A stretch of DNA of 32,303 nucleotides, from the NCBI GenBank assembly GCA_965371245.1, contig CBDUXT010000071.1, positions 1 through 32,303 on the forward strand, given 5' to 3'. Of the stretch, positions 1 to 7,900 are shown piece after piece. The notes below the pieces were generated by a model. That model was not told the origin of the DNA and made no database searches. It was given only the letters and a program-made list of their open reading frames with translations. Made by a program: the position numbers and the translations under genes. The first letter of the stretch is position 1; each line of letters begins with the position of its first letter. This stretch comes from CBDUXT01 sp965371245. Its GTDB lineage: Bacteria; Planctomycetota; Phycisphaerae; UBA1845.

Positions 1-129
1 AGTTGCCCTCGTGCCGACGGAGTAGGCCATGACCAAGCGGCGCTGTAGTACTAAGATAGAAGCGGAAAGAACGACAGCGGGCGGACTCGATCGCCGCCGC
101 CGTTGGAGGAGCGAGAGGAGTAGATCATC

Positions 130-1527
130 ATGGCAAGGGTCTTTAAGCATACATACACGAAGAAAGTCAACGGGAAGCGGGTGACAAAAAAGACCCGCAA
201 GTGGTACGTCGAGCATCGGGATGCACAGGGCATCCGACGGCGTCAGGCAGGATACACCGACCGGAAGGCCACCGAGCAGCTTGCGTCCGAACTTGAACGT
301 CGGGCTGCCCGTGAGCAGAGCGGGCTGGTGGACAAGTACGCCGAGCACCGGAAGCGGGCACTATCCGATCACATAACCGATTGGCACAAATCCCTGCTCG
401 ACAAGGGGACAACCCGGAAGCACGCTGACTTGGTCCGGGGCCGGGCGTTGCGCGTTGTCGAGGGCTGTGGCTTCGTGTTCTGGCCCGACCTATCGGCGTC
501 CAGGGTTCAGGCTTTCATCGGTAGCTTACGGACGGAAGGTCGAAGTGTGCAAACCGGCAATTTCTACCTGCAAGCGGTCAAGCAGTTCAGTCGGTGGATG
601 GTGCAGGACGGTCGAGCACCCGAGAGTCCCGTGGCGTATCTCAAGGGTGGGAACGTGCGGCTAGATCGACGCCAGGATCGGCGGGCATTCGGTGATGATG
701 AACTCCGTAGCCTGCTGGAGACGACGCGGAACGCAACCACACGGTTCAAGATGACCGGATCGGGTCGGGCACTCCTGTATAGGTTGGCGGCTGAGACCGG
801 GTTGAGGGCGGGCGAGATTAGGAGCCTGACGCCACAGTCGTTCGATCTGGAGGGTGAACCACCAACCGTGACCGTGGAGGCCGGTTACTCCAAACACCGG
901 CGAGAGGACGTACAACCTCTACCGCCAAACCTAGCCGCCGACCTGCGAACCGTATTGGCTGACCGCTCGGCTACTTCGCCGGTTTTTACGATGCCGTACC
1001 CCTCGGGTGTCGTCCGGATGCTGAAGGCGGACCTTCAAGATGCAGGGATTCCATACCGGGATGACTCAGGGCGTGTCTTGGACTTCCATGCCTTCCGACA
1101 CACCTTCATCACGAACCTAGCTCGTGGCGGTGTTCATCCGAAACAGGCCCAAGATCTCGCCCGACACTCCGACATCAATTTGACCATGAGCCGATACAGC
1201 CATACGGTGATCGCCGACCGAGCGGCTGCGTTGAAGGCGTTGCCCGACCTGATGACCCGGCCCGAACAGGAACGTCAGCGGGCTACAGGCACAGACGGAA
1301 AAAGCTTGGTGTCTGGCTTGGTGGAACGGCGTACATCGAAGGCGTCGCCACTGTCGTGGGATGGCACTGAAACGGAGCCCGATCGGAATGATCGGAATTG
1401 CTTAAACCCTGATGAATCCAGTACTTCCGACCGTTCTGGGCATCGAATGACACGGTCTGGCATCGAAGCCGACCGTACTTGGAGGAGTGGCCGAGCGGCT
1501 GAAGGCGACGGTCTTGAAAACCGTTAG
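130..1527 (+). CDS. Tyrosine recombinase / phage-type integrase
   Basis: This 465-residue protein should catalyse site-specific strand exchange through a tyrosine-DNA intermediate. The catalytic set is visible: R226 (ETGLRAGEIRSL), K255 (GYSKHRR), H320 and R323 (HAFRHTF), H346 (LARHSDIN) and Y356 (MSRYSHT). Residues 1-60 are basic and look like an arm-binding region, and about 75-175 form the SAM-like core-binding domain. The ATG at 130 follows GAGAGGAG at 113-120. After about residue 375 comes a Ser/Arg/Asp-rich tail without recognisable domain, whose last 15 residues are read through the first half of a tRNA-Ser gene. The tail may therefore be an accident of where the stop codon falls. Its position against a tRNA fits an integrase at the edge of an integrated element, but no other element genes lie inside the window on its left. 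Confidence 0.93.
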   Translation: MARVFKHTYTKKVNGKRVTKKTRKWYVEHRDAQGIRRRQAGYTDRKATEQLASELERRAAREQSGLVDKYAEHRKRALSDHITDWHKSLLDKGTTRKHADLVRGRALRVVEGCGFVFWPDLSASRVQAFIGSLRTEGRSVQTGNFYLQAVKQFSRWMVQDGRAPESPVAYLKGGNVRLDRRQDRRAFGDDELRSLLETTRNATTRFKMTGSGRALLYRLAAETGLRAGEIRSLTPQSFDLEGEPPTVTVEAGYSKHRREDVQPLPPNLAADLRTVLADRSATSPVFTMPYPSGVVRMLKADLQDAGIPYRDDSGRVLDFHAFRHTFITNLARGGVHPKQAQDLARHSDINLTMSRYSHTVIADRAAALKALPDLMTRPEQERQRATGTDGKSLVSGLVERRTSKASPLSWDGTETEPDRNDRNCLNPDESSTSDRSGHRMTRSGIEADRTWRSGRAAEGDGLENR

Positions 1528-1567
1528 GCTCGCAAGAGTCTCGGGGGTTCGAATCCCTCCTCCTCCG
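1481..1567 (+). tRNA. tRNA-Ser (anticodon UGA)
   Basis: A full cloverleaf can be folded. The acceptor stem GGAGGAG (1481-1487) pairs with CTCCTCC, followed by discriminator G at 1567. The D arm starts GCCGAGCGGC. The anticodon stem is ACGGT/ACCGT with loop CTTGAAA, giving anticodon TGA at 1515-1517. A long variable arm typical of serine tRNAs follows, then a T arm with TTCGAAT. The 87-base length suits a class II tRNA. CCA is not encoded. The gene lies on the same strand as the integrase and overlaps its last 47 bases, so its promoter must lie inside the integrase coding sequence or transcription must come from upstream. Confidence 0.96.
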
Positions 1568-1690
1568 ATGCTTTTCCTCGCACCAACCGCGTTTCTTGCT
1601 GTTTTCAAGGGATTTTGGGTCGGAGGCGCGCTCGGTACGCTTTGGGTCTGAGAGTCCACCTGCGCCCACGTCAATCGACCCGCGCCGGCC

Positions 1691-1723
1691 GAAAACGCTG
1701 CCGGACCTTACTGGAAACGGCAC
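1691..1723. repeat. Dispersed 33-base repeat, copy 1
   Basis: This stretch shares 28 of 33 bases with 24835-24867, including the identical 16-mer ACCTTACTGGAAACGG (1705-1720) and an upstream GAAAACG. Both copies lie in gene gaps that also hold insertion-sequence debris. It may be part of a mobile element end, but no function is evident. Confidence 0.55.
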
Positions 1724-1768
1724 AGGGATCCAGCCGCCGCGTCGGTCGCCAAAGCGATTGCGTTTCGT

Positions 1769-1973
1769 ACGTTTCGGCACGTTGCGGATTGTCTCCCGAG
1801 CCACCGTGTGACCACGGGGGAACATGACCGCGCTTGTCGTCGCTTAGCCCCAACCCGGGTTCTCACGAGCCATCTCTAGTGCCGGCTCGGGAATCTCCTC
1901 CGCCGGGCGCGGTCGGCCCGGCCCGCGCCTTCTGGATGTACACAATCACGTCGAGATGCTGCTGGTTGATCCA
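1769..1973 (-). pseudogene. Decayed DDE transposase fragment (N-terminal half)
   Basis: Minus-strand translation gives WINQQHLDVIVYIQ near 1973. In another frame it gives RPRPAEEI and MARENPGWG, then a stop at the expected tyrosine, then GHTVARETIRNV ending near 1769. This order of motifs matches the N-terminal and helix-turn-helix parts of integrase-type transposases common in planctomycetes (recalled family pattern, not searched). The usual 70 or so residues between the first two motifs are missing, and at least one frameshift and one stop separate the pieces, so it is a dead remnant. The rest of the 1568-2114 gap shows nothing I can name apart from a dispersed repeat at 1691-1723. Confidence 0.72.
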
Positions 1974-2114
1974 GCCCGCCAAGGCTGCGAGAAGCAGTTG
2001 CCATGCTTAAGAAGCATTCATCTATCGCTTCCTACAGACAAGAACACTTGGCGGTGAGCCGTTTCAAAGTAGCTGTTTAGGCGGTTGTGTTGTTGGACGC
2101 CACGGAAGGAACGG

Positions 2115-2951
2115 TCAGGCAAACTTACGACGGAGCCGTCGATCCAGCGCTGTCAGGCTGAGCAGCGCCAGCGCGGCGGTCATGGGTTCCGGCGTGGTCG
2201 CGGCGGCGGCGACAAATCCGCCGCCATCGAAGATGTCGATGATCCCGGCAATGTCGTCGGCCTGCGGCCCCGAGAAGGCCTCGGAGTAGATGGGGTTCAT
2301 CAGTGACCCGGGCACATTGGTGTGGCTCAGCCCGAGTGCGTGCCCGATCTCATGGGCGGCGACCTGGAAAATATCGATGGTGTTTGTGTCTGCGTCGAGG
2401 GAACTGACCACCCAGTTGTCGGCAACATCGAAATGAGTGTCACCGGCCGCGGTGTTGCCGTTCGGCGGTGGAAAGTAGGCATGGGCGAGCACTCCGAAAG
2501 CGCCGTCCATGGTTTCACCGCCGAAGCGAATGTCGCCCGTGGCGCCGCCCGCATTCCAGGCCGTATTTGAGTCGGCCACAAGATTGAAGACGAGCGTCCC
2601 GGGGGCAATGTTCGTGTTCACCGCGGTGGCCCAGGAATTGAGTGCGGCCGTGATCTCTGTTTGCCAGTTCGCCGAGGAGATTCCGGTGTTGGCGAGGTTG
2701 AGCACGACGATGCTGGGTCCGGGGGACTCCGACGTGGCATAAGAAGCGGAGGCGAAGCTGTAACTGATGGTCGCGGGTCCGCCGGAAGGACCCGCCCAGG
2801 TGTTGCCTTGGGGCACGTAGGCCACGCTTCCGCCGAAGATGTTTATCCCGTCGCCGTTGTCGTAGTACAGTTCGGCCCTTACCGGGCTGACCATGCACGC
2901 CGAGGCCAACACCACGAAGACACCGATTATCGGTCGAAAAAACATGAGCAC
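2115..2951 (-). CDS. Secreted matrixin-like zinc metalloprotease with PEP-CTERM sorting signal
   Basis: This 278-residue protein has an N-terminal signal sequence (residues 4-26, ending SPVRA). Its metalloprotease core has the zinc motif HEIGHALGLSH (H200, E201, H204, H210) and a Met-turn at SLMNP (M218). GDIRFGG and GDTHFDVADNW are typical of the matrixin (M10) fold. The C-terminus is a PEP-CTERM signal: TTPEP at 252-256, a hydrophobic stretch, then the basic RRLRRK. Exosortases cleave and sort such proteins. I chose GTG 2951 because GAGGAG at 2959-2964 sits 7 bases upstream; ATG 2945 is the alternative, and an ATG at 2990 lacks a convincing ribosome site. It is divergent from the exosortase gene, which makes it a likely local substrate. 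Confidence 0.9.
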   Translation of the reverse strand: MLMFFRPIIGVFVVLASACMVSPVRAELYYDNGDGINIFGGSVAYVPQGNTWAGPSGGPATISYSFASASYATSESPGPSIVVLNLANTGISSANWQTEITAALNSWATAVNTNIAPGTLVFNLVADSNTAWNAGGATGDIRFGGETMDGAFGVLAHAYFPPPNGNTAAGDTHFDVADNWVVSSLDADTNTIDIFQVAAHEIGHALGLSHTNVPGSLMNPIYSEAFSGPQADDIAGIIDIFDGGGFVAAAATTPEPMTAALALLSLTALDRRLRRKFA

Positions 2952-2979
2952 TGTAGAACTCCTCGTATGATTCTCGGCC

Positions 2980-2997
2980 GTTCCCAACACTGGGAAC
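2980..2997. promoter_or_regulatory. Perfect inverted repeat in the divergent promoter region
   Basis: GTTCCCA (2980-2986) and TGGGAAC (2991-2997) form a perfect 7-base dyad with a 4-base spacer. It lies in the 145-base space between the divergent protease and exosortase genes. It could be an operator controlling both, or a small hairpin in the protease leader. The regulator is unknown. Confidence 0.4.
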
Positions 2998-3096
2998 AGC
3001 TGTTATGGGTGGATTCTCGCTCCTTTGAAGTGGTACCTGCTGGAGTCCGATAGAGAGGTGCACGGGGCTTGGTAAACCCCGAGGAGTACTTTCCGT

Positions 3097-4920
3097 GTGT
3101 CGTTGGATTGTCACCAACGACTCCCTCGACGCACCTTTGCGCCCAGTCCCAAGACGGAACGATCACGGATGCAGCCTGTTTGCAGCGTCATCACCGGCGA
3201 CGAGACCCGACAGTCGCGCTTCGCTCCGCCAGGCGTCCGCGTGTATCGATTCCCCGGTCGGGCGAAGCTGGGCCTGTTCGTGTGCGCGGTCTTGCTGGCC
3301 GTGGCTTGGGCGAACACGTTCCGGGACATGTGGCTCCGCTGGTTTCCGGCGTGGAACGCGCCCGGTCTCACGCTATCCAGTCGGTTTACGGAGGGCGATT
3401 CCTACTACACGCACGCGCCGCTCGTTCCGCTCGTTAGCCTGTTGATCGCGCACTTGATCCATAAGCGTGGCGGGCTGACCATCAACGTGACACGCCGAGC
3501 CACGGTACTCGGCTGGGCGGTCCTGCTTCCGTCGCTTCTGGCGCACCTTGCGAGTGTCTACGCGCGCGTGACGTTCGTCTCGGGATATGCGCTTGTCGGG
3601 GTGCTGTGCGGACTCGTGCTTATCCGGGCCGGGCGTGAGTTGTTTAGAGCGTTTGCGTTTCCCCTCGCGTGCCTGGTGTTCATGGTTCCACTCCCGTTGG
3701 CATGGATCGCCGACCTGAACTTCGCGCTGAAGATCGGGGCGGCGGAGTCGGCCGCGTGGGTCGTCAACTGGTTATTCCACGTACCCGTGTTGATCGACGG
3801 CAGTTACGTTCATTTGCCTTCCGTAGAGGCCGGCGAACTGAACACGTTGGTAGTGGAGAACGTCTGCGGCGGACTTCGCAGTCTGATTGCGCTCCTCTGG
3901 TTCGCCTCTGTGTTTGCCTTTCTCAGCCGCGTTGTCGGCTGGCGCCGGTGGCTCGTGTTCGTCATGGCTGTTCCGTTCGCGATTGGATGCAACGTGGCGC
4001 GCTTCACGGGCTTTATGCTCGTCGCCCACCGTTTCGGCTCGGACGCCGTCGCGCCCGACGGTTGGTTCCACCACGGCTCGGGGCTCCTGGCGTTCGCACT
4101 GGCCGTCACCGCGCTGTTTCTCATCGAACGAATGATCAGCCGAGCCAGAGCGGGCGTGCCACGGGATCGGATCACCCCGTCCGAGCTGGACACGTTGGAC
4201 CGCGCCTCCGCCGCCCCGGCGGAATCTGCCCCGGAACCAATGACACCGCGCAGGCGGTCGCGATCCCCCGCCGCCGGCAGCGTTCTATCGCTAACCGCCC
4301 TGGGAGGCACGGCTTTGCTGAGCGCCTTGTGGTCTTTGCCGGCCACGGCCCGGGAATCGATCAATGTCGCGCGCAAGGCACTTCCCTTGCGGGTGACGAT
4401 CGATGGCCAAGTGTTGACCGGGCGAGACTTCACGCTCGACGCAAAGACACTGACCCTGTTGGAGACGAACGATTACGTGTATCGGCGGTTCGCCGGGTCG
4501 GCGGGCGACATGGTCTTGGACGTCGTGATCATCTTCAGCGCGGACAACCGAAAGGGCATACACCCGCCCGAGGTCTGCCTGGAAGGCGCTGGGCAACACG
4601 TCATCCACAAACGTCTCGTCCACGTGGAACTCCAAGGGAGCACGCCCGCGGTTCGCCTGGCGATGCGAGAGCTGGTGACGCAGCATGAATCCAAGCTCAC
4701 CTACCACCTCTACACGTATAAGGCCGGCGACGTTTACTCCCCCAATTACCTCCGCCAACAAGCAGCGATACTTCTCAACGGACTCCGGTCGCGTGACGCT
4801 GCCGGGGCCCTGATCCGCTTATCCGTGCCCATCGACGGCGAGGACGTGGATCGGGCAAGGCGGTGGGGCTACGCGGCGGCGCGCACCTTGTTGCCGCGTC
4901 TTACGGAGGAACTACGGTGA
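3097..4920 (+). CDS. Exosortase fused to an EpsI-type domain
   Basis: This 607-residue inner-membrane protein is predicted to cleave and transfer PEP-CTERM proteins. Residues 50-350 carry multiple hydrophobic segments and the exosortase active-site residues: C257 in VVENVCGGLRS, R302 in NVARFTG, and H325/H326 in WFHHGSG. A Pro/Ser/Arg-rich linker and another membrane segment lead to a C-terminal EpsI-like (DUF3485) domain at about 420-607 with its signature HPPEVCLEGAG. The fused order resembles the planctomycete exosortase type called XrtU (from memory). GTG 3097 has GAGGAG 10 bases upstream; ATG 3169 is a possible alternative without a good ribosome site. The stop overlaps the start of the TPR gene (GTGA), so the two are probably translationally coupled. 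Confidence 0.93.
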   Translation: MSLDCHQRLPRRTFAPSPKTERSRMQPVCSVITGDETRQSRFAPPGVRVYRFPGRAKLGLFVCAVLLAVAWANTFRDMWLRWFPAWNAPGLTLSSRFTEGDSYYTHAPLVPLVSLLIAHLIHKRGGLTINVTRRATVLGWAVLLPSLLAHLASVYARVTFVSGYALVGVLCGLVLIRAGRELFRAFAFPLACLVFMVPLPLAWIADLNFALKIGAAESAAWVVNWLFHVPVLIDGSYVHLPSVEAGELNTLVVENVCGGLRSLIALLWFASVFAFLSRVVGWRRWLVFVMAVPFAIGCNVARFTGFMLVAHRFGSDAVAPDGWFHHGSGLLAFALAVTALFLIERMISRARAGVPRDRITPSELDTLDRASAAPAESAPEPMTPRRRSRSPAAGSVLSLTALGGTALLSALWSLPATARESINVARKALPLRVTIDGQVLTGRDFTLDAKTLTLLETNDYVYRRFAGSAGDMVLDVVIIFSADNRKGIHPPEVCLEGAGQHVIHKRLVHVELQGSTPAVRLAMRELVTQHESKLTYHLYTYKAGDVYSPNYLRQQAAILLNGLRSRDAAGALIRLSVPIDGEDVDRARRWGYAAARTLLPRLTEELR

Positions 4921-7900
4921 CCCGCAAGCGTTTCCGTTTTCGGCGTTGGTCTTTGAAGCGGCGCATTCGCAAGCTGCGACGCAGTAGACTCGCAGTCATG
5001 ACGCTCTTCACCATGCTGGCCGCGGCTGCCACGACGGCCGTCATTGTCTCCATTCCGAAAGACCAGTCGCTCCGGCAGGCTCGGCTCGCGCTGACACATC
5101 GGAAACCGGAACTGGCGATACGGGTACTCGCGCCGTTTCTCGCCGAGCATCCGTACCATGTCGGGGCACTTTGTGTCCACGCCAAGGCGCTCATGCTCTT
5201 GCGGAGAATGCAGCCCGCGCGGGAGTCGCTCGACACGGCCGTCGCCGTTGGGGCTGGCGGCGCCGAACCGCACGAGTTGCTCGTCGAGTGGGCGGTCCGA
5301 CACATGCACGATGCGTTGAAGCAGCCGGATTTCTCGACCCGCCCGGAGCTTCAATCCCGGTTCGATGGGTCGATGTCCCTTGGCTTGGCGCACTGCCGGT
5401 GGCTTCGCGAGCGCAAGGATCCGCGCAAGCAGATCGTGGGCCGGCTTCTGGAGGCCCGACTTGTACTCGCCGACCTCCGGCGACTTCAGTCACTTCGGCA
5501 CGCGCTTGGTCAGTCCCCCGTTCGGTTGGCTTCAACCGGCCCGCGTGGAAAGTGGCGCGACGACGAAACCCAGGGCGACGGCGACGCGCAGCGACTCACG
5601 CGACGGATGGAATCGCGGCGCACGGAACTGAAGTCGCACCTGCAGGCAGTGCTTGACGCTGACCCCGATCGTTTCACCGCCTGGGACATGTACGTCGATC
5701 TGGCATCCAGTCGGGAGGGCGAGCCCTTCCTGTGGGGGGCGGCCGAGCAACTCAGCCGGCGCCCCGATGTCCCCAGCCGGCTGGCGGCAAAGACGGCCTC
5801 GTCGCTACTGACTGCGGGGAATGCAGCATTGCCGATCCAGCGGCGTGTCGAGGCCGGTTGGCAGGTACTGCTGGCCGTCAACCCCGATCACCGTGAGACG
5901 GTCGATTGGCGCCTCGCTGCCGCCAGGCTTCATCTGGCCGGTGGGCAACCCGAACGGGCGCAACCGCTTCTAGAAAGAATCCTTGAACGCCGCCCCGATC
6001 ACGTGCAGTCGCGACACCTGCTCGCCAAGAGCCTGTTCGACCAAGAGCTCTACTCCGCCGCGGGGAAGATCCTTGATGGCTTGTGCCGCGAGCCGGCGCC
6101 GTCCGCACAGTTGGAACTGCTCTATGGACTCACGCTCCTCAAGATCGGGAAGACCGATCTTGCGGTCGAGGCCCTGCGGCGCGCCATCCAAATCGACCCC
6201 GGTGGCCATGCCGCCCATTGGATGCTCTGGAGGCTCTTGTCCGAGCAAGGACGCATCACGGAGGTCGCACAGGATATCCGCGACTACGCCGACGCCCATC
6301 CGCGCAATCCATTCGCCATCCGAATGATCCTGCTGCTGGAGCGCGCGCTTGATGATCGGGGCGCGATCGAAGACCTCATGCGCCAAGTGGCAACGTATTC
6401 GCCGCTTTCCGACGACCACCTCGCGGTACTGATCGACGGGTACTTGTATCTAAAGGATTCAACCAAGAGCCTGCAATTCGCCCGGGCGCTGATAAAGCGT
6501 CGTCCGCGTCGTATCGAGGGATACCTCGGTTCCGCCGCGGCCATGCTTGCACGGGGACACTACGCACGGGCGCTTCATGAACTGGCCGATCTCTGGGAGA
6601 AATTCCCAAACGACCTGCGAGTGACCGAGCTCCAAGGGCGGTGTCACCTCCTGGACGGTCGGTATGGGCGCGCCGCGAACCTGTTCCAGAAGGTCGTTGA
6701 CACCCAGCCGGCCAACTACAAAGCCGGCATCCTCCTCGCCGAGTCGCTGAGCCGACTCGGGCTTGCCGACGATGCCGTCGAGCAAGCGGAACGGGTGCTC
6801 GAGCAGCACCCCCAGAGCATGGCGGTTCATCGCATGGTCGCTCGTGTGTACGAGCTGTCAGGCCGGGCGGACAAAACGGACGAATGCCTCGCCCGCCTCG
6901 ATGAGACCCGGCTCGACGAGAGAAGGTATCCGGTTCTCCTGGCTCGCGCGAAGCTTGCCAAAGGCGATCCGGAACGCGCGGCGGCCATCGCCGAGCGCGC
7001 CCTCCTCGCCGGCAACGCGAACCCGTTGCTCAGAACGCTCCTTGCACGGATCGCCATCGAGAAGAACCTCTTCAACCAGGCAGAGTTCCACCTGCTCGCG
7101 CTGGTGCGCGGCCAACCCGACGACCCACAGGGTTTTGCTCTGCTGGCACGCTTCTACTTCGAGAGCGGACGCATCGACGAAGGTTTGTCGAAACTGCAAG
7201 ATTTGGAAAGCGCCAACGAATCGCTTGCGCGAATCTCTCGCGCTTCCATTCTGAGGCTGGCGGGTCGAAGCGATGAGGCGTTGGCGCTGTATATCCCGCT
7301 CTACGAATCCCTCATTGCCGAGGGCGACACACTCGCCCTGACGGTTGCAGACGCGATCGCCGGAATTCGGGCGGCCGGCGGCAAACCAACGGCCGCGCAA
7401 GAGGTCTACGACAAGATGATCACGGCCGGTGTGTCCGCGCCGCGGGCGGCTCTTCGTCAGGTGGATCTGGCCGTCACGACAGGCTTTCTGGGCGACTCCG
7501 TCGGTACGCTCGACGGGCTCGCGGTCGAACTCGAAGGAGGCCGACCGACGCTACGTTTTGAGTTCATGCGGCGATACGTCGCGTTGGGGCGCCATGATCG
7601 CGCCCTGGCGCTCCTTGAGGCGTGGATCGAGACGCATCCGGACTCGACACCGCTTCTTCGCGCAAAGGCCGAGCTGTTGGTTGAAGCGGGCCGGCGCGGC
7701 GAGGCCATCGACATCTACCGACGACTCGTCGATCGCGACGGTGGAACCGCCATGACGTGGCGCCGACTGGCCGGTTTGCTGGTCAGTCAATTCGACTTCC
7801 CCGCGGCAAAAGCGGCATTCGAGACGCTAGGCCGCAAGGATCATGATGCCGAAAGGATGTCACTCGTTAGTCTGGGGCAGATGTGGATGGATTTGGGACT

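Noticed and set aside
103..1487. TTGGAGGAG repeated at 103-111 and 1479-1487 as possible attachment repeats
   Set aside because: Only nine bases and the first copy is part of a purine-rich ribosome-site region, so chance is likely.
1283..1825. Minus-strand frames of 90-180 codons over the tRNA
   Set aside because: They read the antisense of tRNA-Ser (RRRDSNPR and GGIRTPE type peptides), a well-known artefact.
3063..3081. CGGGG/CCCCG hairpin ahead of the exosortase ribosome site
   Set aside because: Only five pairs with a 9-base loop; too weak to call a regulatory structure.
3669..4688. Plus-strand frame of 339 codons inside the exosortase
   Set aside because: Shadow frame, Arg-rich, while the real frame has membrane segments and active-site residues.
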